This document shows positions 43,397 through 56,460 of a DNA stretch of 64,000 bases, piece by piece. The notes under the pieces were generated by a model. It worked only from the letters and a program-made list of their open reading frames with translations, made no database searches and was not told the origin of the DNA. Source of the DNA: Cristatella mucedo (lineage: Eukaryota; Bryozoa; Phylactolaemata; Cristatellidae). Both the position numbers and the translations under genes were made by a program. How positions within the stretch are numbered: the first letter of the stretch is position 1; each line of letters starts with the position of its first letter. The stretch is taken from positions 13,266,001 through 13,330,000 of the forward strand of contig WPIO01000001.1 in assembly GCA_009760855.2 (NCBI GenBank), read 5' to 3'.

Positions 43397-43689
43397 AGCC
43401 CATACGGCTAGCTAGCATATTTATCATTCCTGAGAGTTCTCGACTTTGATATAACTGCCAGCAACTCTTTATATTCGTTGGAAAGCTGATTCTCTCCGAC
43501 ATTCGATGGCGACGTTGTGGTGAGAATATTGAATATGTAGGTATTAATTGTAAGGAGAGGTTTATAAATCGGATCTCGGTTTTTTGAGCAGCATGAAATG
43601 TATATTATGTAACCTTGCTGAACTTGCACATAAAACAGAGATTCTTTTGGTGCTGGCTAACCTCCTTGTACTAATAACGTAGGAAATAT

Positions 43690-43832
43690 CTTCACTTAGG
43701 TAGTGCAGAAGAGCCTTAGATACTATCACCTCTGCTTTCATTGGGCAAAAAAAGGATTCCGTGCTTCAGGACTAGAATACGCGACATGGGTCATGAAATG
43801 TGAGCGTCATGTCTATAGCTAAGAACCAGACC
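43690..43832 (-). mobile_element. tRNA-derived SINE family 2, inverted and degraded
   Basis: On the minus strand: TCTGGTTCTTAGCTATAGAC (A-box head), GCGTATTCTAGTCCTG (B-box region), TTTTTTTGCCCAATG and TAAGGCTCTTCTGC. Confidence 0.6.
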
Positions 43833-43888
43833 TCGAAATCTTGCTCGTTATGAAGGTAAAGTAAAGTTTGGCTGATTCAATAGCCTCA

Positions 43889-43912
43889 TATATATATATA
43901 TATATATATTTT
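43889..43912. repeat. (TA)n microsatellite
   Basis: A short pure TA tract of about 24 bases. Confidence 0.85.
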
Positions 43913-44818
43913 TATAGGGGCAGATAAACCGAAGCGGCTATAAAGATTTGCTTTCTGCAACACTCCAACCTATCGCCTGGGTTGTGAAGGGAATAATGTT
44001 ACCCCGGCGCTCAGATGTAATTTTGTAAAACCATTTTGCTACAGTTTACCACTATCGAATCAAAGAAGTTTTATTACTTCGACGGAGGATTGACAGAAGG
44101 CGCATGTGCGGTCAATCGTAGGAAGCAACCATCCATAACAAGAAATAATAAAAACCAAAGCTTTCCTGGTTTCAGAACCTCTGGTTTTTAATAGACAGCA
44201 CTCATTGTTCAGCATCCTTTTTTGCACTAAGTGAATGGTTTAATCGAAGCACCGTGCACTCATTCTACAGTGTGAATAAGGAGTTATGTTATAATATCTG
44301 GCCTTGATCGTGACCACATTTACTCACTTTTGTCAAGATTAACCCATCCCTACGGAAATCTTGAGTACTCCTGTACACGTGACTAGCAGCTTGTGCTTAT
44401 TTGAGTTTGAAGATTTTTCTTAGTTTCACGTTTGTACAAATTCTCTCCCTAAACAATGAACTCAATCTCAAATTGCTGCGTTGACATTTCTTCTATTCAT
44501 ACATGAGACGAGCAGCCAGGTTGACATTGATAGGAAAAGTGACGATTAGTCACTCTTATGATTACCAGAAGCGTATTTACGATTTTTCTAAGAGGGTCTA
44601 AACCTTGAGATCATCAGGGTCAATATGGATATTTTGAAAATGGCCCATCCTGAAACTGGTTGACGTTTTTTATATTATTCGTTGCATATGAGATCCGCAA
44701 GTTTCATTTAAACGAGCCCATTCAAGTCCAACCTTATTTCTCCTGGCACCTGATGTGTGACTTCAAAAAATTCTGGGTTGATATCATCCGATTAGTTATT
44801 CACTCTAAAAGAAACGCC

Positions 44819-44950
44819 GTGCTGGTTTGGGCCAATGCCCCGATCAAGGTCTGGTCGAGGTCGTTGGGTCGAGCCCCGTGGCATTAGTGAAGCGCCTGAA
44901 TAGAGATTAAGTTCTCTTAGGGCGCTATGCAAAATGATTAAATCATAATA
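44819..44950 (+). mobile_element. tRNA-derived SINE with LINE family A tail
   Basis: TGGTTTGGGCCAATGCCCCG, then GGTCGTTGGGTCGAGCCCCG (B-box region), then the tail AGCGCCTGAATAGAGATTAA and GTTCTCTTAGGGCGCTATGC. Confidence 0.72.
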
Positions 44951-45214
44951 AGTACCTGGAGCAACGGGGCAGGGACATAGAGGTCCTAGCCTAAGGTTGA
45001 TGATAACCTTGCCCTTGATAGTCATGGACAAACGTATTCAGTTTCTCTTCAGCATACTAATATTATGCTAGCTTAAGGTACACTTACATATATCTTACGC
45101 CAATCTTGATTGTGTATGTGAATGCTAGGGCAGCAGCAGTTGCAACACTGCCGACAGCCTACTTGTATGCTCCGGCTCTCAAGCAGGAAGCGTCTAGTTG
45201 AAAATAACTGAGAT

Positions 45215-48000
45215 GCTAATAATAATAATGAAATTGTCTTTGCGTAGTACCATAAGAGAATTGAATATGCTTTTAGGCGCTTGACAACTCTGCAAGACAA
45301 AGCCGCAAGAGAAGCAATAACCAAGAGTTAATGACACGTTACGAATCATGCTTAGTCAAGCATGCAGAAGCACGTAAGTATCATTTGAAGGCATGAAAAG
45401 GCAAATAAGATGGCACTCAGAGGCTCTAGTTAGAAGGACCTCAGGTTGTTAACGTGTAGTCACGACTGCCCATTTTCGTAATACACATGCACACAGAGGA
45501 GGTTAACTCGGGACGATGGCTGAGAGGATCAGGTAGGTTTTAGCTTCTTTTTGTAATCAAATTCATCAAATCATATTTAAATCAGATGACGTGATTTTAG
45601 TAGGTAGCGAGTTCTAGGCTTTGGGAACATGGTAACAGAAGGCACGGTCATCAAGGAATTCGAAATTACTGGCACAACCAATCGACCACATTCAAAGAGC
45701 AGGTGGTGCAACGGTAGGCCTAATGTGAAACTAATTCAGATAAGTAGGCTGGAGCTATAGAATGGGTGGAAGTATATGTGAGTGACGGAATCTTTAAGTT
45801 AATACACTGCTTAGTAGGAAGTCAGTGCAGATTTGTGCGCTGTGGTGTATTTGATCAGTTTCGACGTTTACGACAGCAAAACTTAGCCACCGAGTTTTGC
45901 ACCAACTGTAAGTGTCGGGTAGGGGACCTGAAGTAAAGAGTGACCGAAGTGTTGTCGGGATGTCACGAATGCATGTACCAGCTCGGCTTCGGTGCCCTTA
46001 TCTAAGCAAGCCCGACTTTTTGCAATGTTAAGCAGGTGAAAGTAGGAATACGTGACTGTGGAGCTGACATGTTGATCAGGTGAAAAGTTATTTTGGATGG
46101 AGACGCCCGTATTCCATGCATAGGCTACAGCAAATACACTGGTCAAGCGAATTTGGATGTTCAGGCTTTTCAGTTTCTTTGTAAAACTTAGTTTGTCCGT
46201 AATCCTTAAGGGGATTTTTCCGTCGTTCGATTTGAGAAAATTTGTTGCGATCCAAGCGTCAATGTCAGCAATAGGCGCTGTAACGGAGCTGAGAGAGAGT
46301 TTGAGATGCTAGAAGGTTGGGCATCTCAATCGCCAGTCTCAATGCGCAGGAACAGCTGTGTGTCATCGGCATCACAATGAAAACCTGGATTATGCTTAGC
46401 AATTACAACGGTAAGAGAAAGAATATAAATTCCAATGAGAAGCCGACCAAGTACAGATTTCTGGGTTAAGCCTTACTTCCAGGGCTCCCCGAAGGACCTT
46501 TTCGTGTTGCCATTAATGATCTGAAATCTCTGAGTGAGATAGTACTCATATGATTGCACTGCAGTGCCACCGAGATGATCTATGGTCAAAAAAGACTGTG
46601 TGATAAATGATATTAAAAGCTGCAGAGAGATCCATCAAAATTAGCAGAAAGACTTTATTCAAGTTGGCATTCCCGAGAAGCTCGTAACAAATTGGCACCC
46701 GTGCTGAATCTGTTGAGTGATTCGCTCTAAAAACCTGACTGAAACTTACTTGCTAGGTTTTTAGCTTGAATATAAAGTAGTATGTTTTCTTATATAAGAT
46801 ATACTGTAATCAGATAATATACTGTAAGAGTTCCAGTGGTCTGACACTGCACATTTCAGTGTCATTGATAGGAACAGCAACAGGGAGACTTCGTGGAAGT
46901 TCCTTCAAGTTCTCCTGGCTACATCTTTAATATTGGCTTGACAAGCCAATTGCCTCCTGAATTCCTTTTTGAAAGATGCTGGGGCTGACCCTGAGGCTCA
47001 GGACAAATTTGCGCTTTAGACAGCATTAAATCAAATCATCTAAGAAGGAGAACGTTAGCTATGGTTTCTAGAGGACAAGTAGTCTCCTTAGACTCGGAGA
47101 TAAGCTTAAAGATCCGGGAAACAGCGAAATGCATGAAGGTGGACATTGAGGAAGAGCGAGAAGCAGAGGGTGAAGAGTTCAAGATGGAAATCAAATATGG
47201 GACCGACTCTCAGATTTTATCAATCTTGCCGACAGTGATTAGAAAAGTGAGCGGCCAGATCGCCAAAAATGTCGCCAAGTACTTTAAGGATTCAGTTGCT
47301 GTTAAGGGGATCGTTGATGGTCGACATTAGCATTTTTATTGTGCATCTGTGACTGCAGTAAGTTCACACATAAACTAGACGTGGCTTTGGCTATGATAAA
47401 TTGATACCAGCTACTATAATCCTTTTATGCCTGTCGAAGAACAGCCAGTCCAGATTTTTGAATTCTTTTTTCAGTTTCTGCTTAGTACTCCTAGCCAGCT
47501 GAACATCTGCAAAACCATAAACCATCTTGGTAGAGTCGTCCAGAACTTGGGCAGGCAAGTGCAGTGCTCTAGAATTCCATCAGTGAGGGTAGATCAGATA
47601 GGGAATTAGGCAGAATTAGCGAGAACGTATTTTTTGGGAACAGCTTCAATATTAGGTTGTAGAAATTTTAGCGATTGGCGAAAATATTGTGATACCGAAG
47701 GGGAAAAGTATTGCAGAGTAATAGAGATCTAATTGTATCAGATGACCAGACATTTGTAATCGCAGTAGGCGACAGTATACAGTCACAGGAGAATATCTGA
47801 CGGTAAGTTTGACACTTAATGTAAGGTGGGCCAGGCATATGAGCCCCGAGAGAAAATTAATCACCGAAAGAGCGAAATTTGATCGCAGTGGTCATCAAGG
47901 TAATTGAAACGATTGTCGAAATTACCAAGTATAAGAAGGAGCGATTTCTGAAACACAGAAGCAAAACGAGATCAGATAAATCTGAAATAAAGCAAGTCTG
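45215..48000 (-). mobile_element. LINE family A, long degraded copy
   Basis: The 3' tail is at 45217-45232. The minus strand 45883-46146 encodes RACLDKGTEAELVHAFVTSR, and near 46600-46640 MDLSAAFN, the LDLSAAFDT motif of reverse transcriptase. Plus-strand frames such as 47061-47330 are antisense to the probable 5' RT/linker part. The 5' boundary is uncertain, between 46950 and 48000. Confidence 0.7.
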
Positions 48001-48369
48001 TGTACGTGGTGAGAAATAGACGACTACTACAAGTAATCGCTACCAGTTAAAGGAACTCACCACAAGATATTCAAAGAACTGCTTCGAGGGGACTGCAAAT
48101 GGCTTAAAATTCAGCGAGGGACGAACGGGCGGCAACTGCTAATCAACTACCGGTTTTAAAAGACCTCGGGTATCGAAAGAAAGCGAAGCCTGTAGGAGTT
48201 CTGTGGTTTATAAACGGGCTATTTGGCGATTTCAGCCTCGTTTGAGTTACGGCAAGCAAACCGATGGCATCTTAGGAATCGTGTAAGTACAGTAAGTGAT
48301 TAAATGCATACGGAATGCGCATTCCACAGGCACATATTAATCATGTAGTGTAATGCATCTCCGTCCGAA

Positions 48370-48540
48370 GCTCCCCAAAGCCACAAGGATTAAGCAGGTA
48401 TTACGTCCTATAGTTTCATAGAGCCTGTTCAGAGCCAAAGCGGCAATCGGTGCCCATGCGGTAACCAACACACTTCATCTCCCGCCAAAAAAGAAAGTGA
48501 GAAGCGTAGCTGAATCAGGTTGGACGTCGAGAAGTGATTG
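48370..48540 (-). mobile_element. LINE family B, 3' end fragment
   Basis: GCGGTAACCAACACACTTCA then TCTCCCGCCAAAAAAGAAAG is the reverse complement of the family B 3' UTR, also seen at 52050-52100. Confidence 0.55.
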
Positions 48541-50950
48541 GCACAATAATAATAATAATAATAATAATAATACATTAGATATAGCGCCCTCAGAGAACTC
48601 ACTCTTTTTATAGACACTTTAATTTGCTACAAAGGAAGCACGGTCGATTGGTTAGCGGTAGCATGCTCAATAAATAACAAGAGTAGCATTGTTATGGGTG
48701 ACATGCACAGGTTCAGCATGCAAGTATGGTTAGTGGCAGGCTGCACAGTTTCACCACGCATAAGCACATAAAGGACGAATTACTGGGACCAATTAAATGC
48801 TGTGATAAATTGATGTGTTTTTAGTTTTTTTTAAATGTAGTCAAGTCCGGACACGTCGTGACGCAGGTTAGGAGTGAGTTCCAGGCTTTGGGAGAATACG
48901 AACAAAAAGCATGGTCTCCAAAGGATTTGAGGTTTTACGAGGTATAGGTAACAATTAGATTCCAAAAAGCGGATGATACGATGCTTAGCCCGGTAGGGGA
49001 GTAGATCCGATAGGTAGGCTGGAGCCAAAGAATGAAGAGACCTAATAGTGAAAGACAAAAACCTCGAATTTGATGCGTTGCTTGACTAGCAGCCAGTGTA
49101 GGTCGGCGAAAAGTGGTGAGGTGTGGCAACTGCGATGCTCACGACAGACAAGCCTAGCTCCAGAGTTTTGCACCAACTGTAAGCTGATTGCACAGGCTAG
49201 TAGACTAGCAAGCAGTGAGTTACAGAAATCAAGACGGGATGTCACATATGCATGGACCAATGTAGATGCGGTATCCCTTTCTAAACAAGCTCGAATTGTA
49301 GTAGTGTTATATAGCTGAAAGTAGGCAGACTTGACTGTGGATCTGATATGGCTGTCTAATGAAAAGTCACATTGAAACACAACACCTAGATTTCATGCAG
49401 ATTCAGCAGGTGATATGCTGGCAGAGCCGATTGTGAGCGTTAACCTTTCCAAGTTCTGAATCACACCTGGTTAGCCCATAACTAGTAAGTTGGTTTTATC
49501 ATCATTCAATTTAAGAAAGTTGCTGCCATCCATGGGAGGATGTCATCAATACATGCAACAAAAGAGTTGAGATAAGTCAACGTGCTGGAGGGCTGGGAGG
49601 GATCAAAGCAAAGGTACAACTGAGTGTCACCTACATTGAAGTGAAAGCCTAGATTGTGCTTAGCAATCACATCGGCAAGAGGGAGAGTATAGACCGTGAA
49701 TAGAACATGACCAAGCTCAGAGCGCAGGTCTAAAAGGCTAAAAAGAATGTGCCACAGCCGGCAGCAGGGACTTATATATCGCTGGCTCCGAATTGTAGAA
49801 GTAAGTTCCACAGTATAGTAGTAGTTACCCCTGTGATTAAAAGGGTTTAACGAGAAGTCGCAAATCAACTCATTGCTAGAGTGAGGTTGTGGTGAGCGGC
49901 TTTGGGAAGTTAACGGCCATCCAAACGCAAATGCCGTCAATGCAGGCGGCGAGTGTATTAAACTAGTCAGACAAGGAGCGAAGCGTCAGAGAAGGACCGA
50001 AGGATAAGTAGAGCGGTAAGGTGACGTCGGTGCAAAAATGAAGCTGTCTCTTGCGATGCTATTGGCTTGAGGGAGAGTATAGAGAGTGAAAAAAAGTCAA
50101 ACTAAGTCGAAGTCCGAATTCTTCCATACTTCAAGGGCTCCCCAGATTATCGGCCGCCATTTGCATCTACACTCTGTGACATCTCTCACTGAGGTTGGAC
50201 GTAACCCAGTTTAGCTCTAGCCAGCGATACCTAGGCGTTCGAGGCGGTCCAGAAGGCTCTGAAGGTAAATAGTTTCAAATGTTGTTTATAGATCCAACAA
50301 TACCAGCAGAAAAGTACTACCTTGATTAGCACTGCCCAGGTCATTATAAACTGGAAACAGTGCAGTTTAAGTGCAATGATTAGCTCGTGATCCCCATTGA
50401 AAGTTGGTTCAAGATCAAATAAACTAACTAATCGCTGAGTTGGTTGGTCACAATTCATTCAATTGTGTTTTAGAAAATTATCATAGAAGGGAGTCTGGAT
50501 TCATCAGATCTGGGAACCTTTAATGAGAAGCCCTAACGATTGCTGTTTTAAAGGGGGAAAAAATTTCACCAGTAGCCAGGAACACATTTGCAATAGATTT
50601 TTGTCTATGGAGGATAGGTCAATGTACATCACAAAAGAATAGCTAGGGCAGGATCTGCAGGAGTTCTGGCTCTTCGTATTTTGCTCTCGACAGTGAGAGA
50701 TGTTAGGTCAGGCAGTAATTGCACCTCGATCGTATGATCAACGGTTTTTGGCAATTGGCTTACCAAAAGACTCGTTTTCCGCATGCTCTTCATGAAATAT
50801 GCCTATTGACTAAATGCTTTTAAGGCGCGCAGATGAAAAATGAAAGCACAAAGCTGCCAAGCTCGTTATTGTGACCGAATTCATCAAAATAACTCATTTG
50901 ACTAAAGAATCTGGCAGAAATATATGCTTCTGAAAATGGCAATTAAAAAG
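48541..50950 (-). mobile_element. LINE family A, long copy
   Basis: An AAT tail (48545-48571) and the terminal block are followed leftwards by C-terminal frames (48831-49380: SLHSLAPAYLSDLLPYRAKH, RLDFCNSLLASLLACAISL) and the RT region at 49506-49940 (VLFTVYTLPLADVIAKHNLG, VGDTQLYLCFDPSQP). Upstream RT-linker sequence reaches about 50600-50950. Stops and frameshifts make it inactive. Confidence 0.8.
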
Positions 50951-51574
50951 CTGGAGATCCTTCCTCATGTAACTCTTTTTCGATTAATAATCAGGCATGG
51001 TTCTTCATTCAGATAGCTCACAATCGTGATTTTCTTGAGCTATCTCGGTCTCGAATTTTCAGTTCTGTTGGGTACGCTGTACCGTGGCAGCATACTACTC
51101 CAGCAAAAATTGCCGAAGAAGAATGGCGGACCCAATATTAGACTAGCATAGTCTCCTGAGCCAGGACCGGCCATTATGGTCACTAGATCCCGAGTGGCTT
51201 CCTGCTATTCATAATACACTGCCTGCCATGTTGTTGATTCGATCACGAAGGAAACGATGGTGGATACTCGGAGACTTCTAAAAAACCTCTGAAACTTATG
51301 TAAGGCGATTTTAATAAATACTGCACGAGAATACAAATATTGGTTGGGCGACTATACAATCTTTAAACTGTCACTTTAGGGTAAGTGCTTTGCCCTTATT
51401 CGAAAAATACTTTCGGCAACCCTGATACCGTTGCAAGTACTAGCTATCGTCGCACCCCACTACATAGTAATATAGCCTGAAATGCATCCTCTCGCTGCAG
51501 TTGTTGAGACCATGAGAGTGTCACCATACGGTTGATTTAGCAAATAAAACATCTCGAAGCAGGCGGTGGTGGTG

Positions 51575-51850
51575 AATGTCTATACTTTGTGATTCGTCCT
51601 TTGTGTACATGTACTTGCTTACATTGTGCCTACCGCTTGCGGATATTACTGCCAATCATTTAATAATGCTTTCTATAGAGAATCTGTAAAGTGCCTATAA
51701 AGATAATAAAATAATAATAATAATGCACTTGATAAAGCGCCTTCAGAGAACTCAATCTCTCTCTAGGCGCTTTACATTTGCTGCAAAGGGAAGAGAGATT
51801 TGGTTCTCTGAGGGCGCTATGCAAAATTATTTTATTATTATTATTTTTTC
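51575..51850. mobile_element. LINE family A tails arranged tail to tail
   Basis: A plus-strand 3' UTR and terminal block (51580-51712) meets an AAT repeat and a minus-strand terminal block (51714-51790). A further plus-strand terminal block and ATT tail follow (51790-51850). At least three insertions converged on one AT-rich spot. Confidence 0.7.
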
Positions 51851-51939
51851 TAATGAACCATATTAAACTGTTGCTAATGCTAGATGCCGAGCTCATTAGC
51901 CTGCCCTGTAACCTCAGTAGCTGTCGGTGGCGTCTCGAT

Positions 51940-53640
51940 GGTTTGGAATTCAATGTACGTATGTCGTCTGCTCGTCCACAAAGCCACAGAGACTATGTGG
52001 GTGTTAGGTAGAAGAGTTTTGTATAGTGCAATCAAAGCCCAAACGGCTTCTGGTAGGCATTCGGTAACCAAAGGACTTCATCTCACGCAACAAAGAGTGA
52101 GTGGGCAGCATAGCTGGGTCGGGAGAACAGTTGAGGTAGTGAGTCGCATGGAAGTATCAGCTCAGGACTGCTGGGAAGGATCAGCCATAGTCGGCAGCAG
52201 GAGAGTAGATGCCATTTCGTAAGAATCGAGGAAGTGAGTTTCCCTCTATATCCGTTGATCAACCGGCAGCCATCAAGCTCTTTTGGCAAAGGAGGCAGAT
52301 GGTCAAACCTCTGGGATTTGTATACCAGCCTTGCAGCCATATTCATCACCAATTACAGTGGCCTAGTATCTTCTATCGGTAGCCCAGCCAAAATGGAATT
52401 GCAATAATCTAGGCCAACCAAACGCTTGGGGTGTCCTGTGAGTAGCAGTTCTGTTTTTTAACAGCCTTTAGTTTCAGGAAATTTGCCGACATCCGGGATT
52501 CAATGTCTGCAATGCAAGTATTTAGTTTATCAGTCGCTGCAGCTGATTCCGACGGTTTAAACGAAAAATACAGCTGAGCATCGTCAGCATAAAAGTAATT
52601 GCCTATTCCATGGGGCCGAGTCACATTTCCCAGAGGCTCAGTATAAATGAGGTTGAGTATAAATGGAGAGCCCTAAAGGACCGAGAATGGACCCTTGTGA
52701 GACTGCACAGGTGACTAGTCTGGTGGATGAGACCTGACCACCACACGACATGGATTGAACTTGAACGGACAAGTATGATTTGAACCTCGCCAGTGCCTCG
52801 TCTGCCAGACCGATCGTTGTTCTCAATTGTGCAACAAGAATATTGCGATAAATTGATTAAAGGTATCTGATAGATCTAGCAGTACTAAGGCAGTGACATT
52901 CTCGTCATCGTTGCTGCATTGGATGTCATTGGTCACGCGGTGGAGAGCAGTTTCAATGGCTTGCTGCCGCTTGAACCAAAACTCAATTTATTCAGATGAT
53001 TAATTATTTTTAATGTTTGCTACGTGCTGCGTAACGAAATAATTTTCAAGAAGTATTACATTAAAGGAAGTAGGGAAACTGGGCGATAGTTTGCCAGGAC
53101 CTTTGAAACTAATCCGGGCTTTTAAGTATCGGCCTAACGATGGCCGATTTAAAGGACTTGGGTAGAACTTTTTTTTTCCAGAGTAGCATTAAAAACCTTG
53201 GTTGCGGCTAAGCTAAGTTTGTCTGCCTTTGAACATCACAGAGGGTTTAGTTTAGGGTCTTCAGGCGCCGAGCTCTTGTTACTAGATTTGATTAAAGTAG
53301 CCACATGGCATGAGAAACTAGGCTCCGATTCAATAATTGCTTCAATCAGAGAGGGCTTTATGGAGGCACGGATGTGTGCAATTTTCTTGGCCGAGCCGTT
53401 AATATCTGGGGAGCGAGACCTCTCAGAATTGTCCAAAAAACTGTTTACTTTCTTATAAATTTGTTTTGGGTCTAACTGGCGGACTTCAATTTTCGAGGGA
53501 AAGAAAAAGACCCGGCTTTTCTAAGTTTATGGTGTAGACTCACAGGAAGTATTTGAAATTGGCTTAATCTTCATCAGGTCACGACTTTTTAAAGCGGCGT
53601 TCAAGCTTGCCTCAACACCTCGAATCTTTTGAAGTTTATT
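51940..53640 (-). mobile_element. LINE family B (L2/CR1-like), 5' truncated
   Basis: Minus-strand frames encode SMSCGGQVSSTRLVTCAVSQ, GSILGPLGLSIYTQ, then IGNYFYADDAQLYFSFKP with the YADD catalytic box of reverse transcriptase, and KLNTCIADIESRMSANFLKL. The 3' UTR at 51950-52150 matches 31300-31510 and 61690-61870. Sequence upstream of RT extends to about 53640. Frameshifts near 52630 inactivate it. Confidence 0.82.
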
Positions 53641-53649
53641 GAAATAATT

Positions 53650-53815
53650 ATATAAATTCATGTATGTTGCGCCTTAAGAAAACTTGATCTCTATTCAGGC
53701 GCTTTATATATAGCACGGGGCTGGATCCCACTATCTCAGTCATCGAATAAACTCAAAGTGACCTATTTTTTGTAGAGCGAGCGCCTTAACCACCAAGCCA
53801 AACCAGAGCGAATGT
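53650..53815 (-). mobile_element. tRNA-derived SINE with LINE family A tail, inverted
   Basis: Minus strand: CTGGTTTGGCTTGGTGGTTA then AAGGCGCTCGCTCTAC (A-box head), a B-box-like GGATCCAGCCCC, then the tail AAAGCGCCTGAATAGAGATC with TTTTCTTAAGGCGC. Confidence 0.7.
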
Positions 53816-54536
53816 ATTCGCATGCAGGTGGACTTCTTTCAGTATAAAGAAAGACCGAGTAATACAGCTCCGGTGGGTGTTTGCATAGCCTTCACGTGGA
53901 ATTTGCGCCAGGAAGGTGTGCGCGGAGAGGTACTTTACATCGGAGAGGTACTTTTTATCTGCCAGGACATTTTGTTTAGATCGTAAGTTCCTGCTGTTTG
54001 GTCAGCAGACTCGGCGGGCCAGGTAAGGTTACGCGTAAATATGTACTTCGTCGAGAACTTCGATATCTGTATAAAACGCCGACGAGTCAGCTAGCGAATA
54101 ATTTCCCGTGGTCCGAGCGAACGAAACAATGTCTTAAACAGGTCGACAGATGCGTGACAAAGTGGAAAGCTACGTGGAATAGCGGATCCTGCGCTATTGT
54201 TACCTTCCTTTAATAACTGCAGCGGATGGAGCTCGTTGAGCACTGCGAAGCTCACCGCCACTCAGCAATGGTCGGAGCTGCTGTTTTGAAGCTGAGCACG
54301 CCTACTGCTGCTCGCCCAGTTCCGGTGGCGCTCCGTGAGGAAAGAAATAGCCTCGCAGTGAGTCGCACTGGGTGGAAGGTCTGCGGTAGCTCGCTCTCTG
54401 TAGAATGGTCTCTCTAGCTTTTCCTCGAGAATATTTTCTAATCTTGACGCTACAGCCTGCTTTTTGGAGTGCTGATTTTTACTTAAGTACTCGTAATTAT
54501 AAAACTTGTAATTATAAAAGCGTACATACCCGTACT

Positions 54537-54539
<3 letters not shown>

Positions 54540-54575
<36 letters not shown>
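54540..54575. repeat. (CA)n microsatellite at outer edge of left inverted-repeat arm
   Basis: A CA tract with CA-rich continuation to about 54640. It marks the outer border of the repeat that starts near 54650. Confidence 0.9.
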
Positions 54576-54576
<1 letters not shown>

Positions 54577-54649
54577 CACGAACGCACGCATAAGCAAACA
54601 CACATATGAGCGCACACACACGCGTACATACACGAAGAAATGAGCGACA

Positions 54650-55285
<636 letters not shown>

Positions 55286-55300
55286 ATATATATGAACAGT

Positions 55301-55594
55301 TGTATATACCCTTAGATTTGTAACCGCTTAGAAGCTCGTTCCCCGGTTCTCTACCGGTGGACTGTGTGATGCAGTGCTGCAGTGCGGTTAAAACACAGGC
55401 GGCCACAACTGGGTGCCGAAAGCAACAGTTGATTGTGGGCCTGTTAGTAGCGGTTACGCGCCGGCGCAAGCGCTTTACGCGGCACGCACCGGACCGACGG
55501 AGTTAACTGTGTGAACTCCCGAAGCCCGAGTATAATAAACTATCCTATGCGCGCGTCGCTAGCGATTGTCCCAACCCCGAAGGCGGGCGCTACA
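55301..55594 (+). mobile_element. Possible solo LTR-like segment
   Basis: The segment begins TGTATATACC, ends CGCTACA, and carries an AATAAA (55534-55539) in the last fifth, as LTRs do. No primer-binding site, polypurine tract, target-site duplication or second LTR was seen, so this is a weak suggestion. Confidence 0.2.
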
Positions 55595-56460
55595 GCACCC
55601 CAAGATACGAGCAGCTAACTGAATAGCTGGCAGAACACAACTGCGCAGTCTAAGTTACACTTAGCTGTTCGTCGCCGTAGGTTCGTCTCTCGAGCTTTCG
55701 AAGCGTAGTTTCGCATCAACTACCAAGCTGCAACCCCGAGCTCTCGGGGCGTAGTCTCTTCTCGACTACCCAAGCTGTCGCCCCCCCCCCGTAATCTCGG
55801 TCACTCGTCTCCTTATATTCTCTCTCTCCTCTAAACTTCTGACCTCGCGCGCGGCTGCTATTTCCACTTCAGCATATTTATTAGTCGGTGCACATCCTGA
55901 CCGCAACGTCTGCACCAGGCTTCATTCTAACTTTAGCGGGTAGACCAGGAGCCGGGCCTGTACTAGGTGTGAACCCCCTAAGACAACCACATTAGTCGCT
56001 CCATCTCCTAACCGCATCGCCTGCATAAAGCTCCATTCTAACCTGAGCTAGGTGAGTCAGGAGCTGGGTCTGTACGAGGCGCCCTAGCCGACCCCACTAA
56101 GGCAAGGCTAATATCGCGGCTAGCCTGAGAGCTGCTCCGTTGCAGATTTACAAGTACTCAAGTATAAGGCATCTCTCCAATGCAAAGTAACTCTTCGATA
56201 CAAAGTACCTCTCCGAAAATACCTCCCGCTCCTAGTTAAGGATTCGAAGTGAAAGGTACGCAAGTACCCGCCGGATTTTCGTCAGTACGTGGTCTTTCGA
56301 TTGGTTGAAAGATATCAACGTGCTCGCGAGAAAACATTCCGAACCATTGAGACACCACCGACAGCTACCAGGGTTACAGTGCGAGGATAGCGGGCTCGGT
56401 ATTTAATGGTAGCAACAATACCGTAGGGTCGATTGAAAGGATATACATTTGCCACCACTG
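55595..56460. other. Spacer between inverted-repeat arms, no gene seen
   Basis: This sequence is C-rich and CpG-containing, with pairs of similar blocks, for example AGGAGCCGGGCCTGTACTAG and AGGAGCTGGGTCTGTACGAG about 110 bases apart. AAGTACCTCTCCG near 56200 resembles, inverted, GGAGAGGTACTTT near 53935. No open frame of interest. Confidence 0.4.

Noticed and set aside
47061-47330. 89-codon plus-strand frame with Glu/Lys-rich sequence
   Set aside because: Antisense to the probable 5' part of a minus-strand LINE; not in the same style as any gene here.
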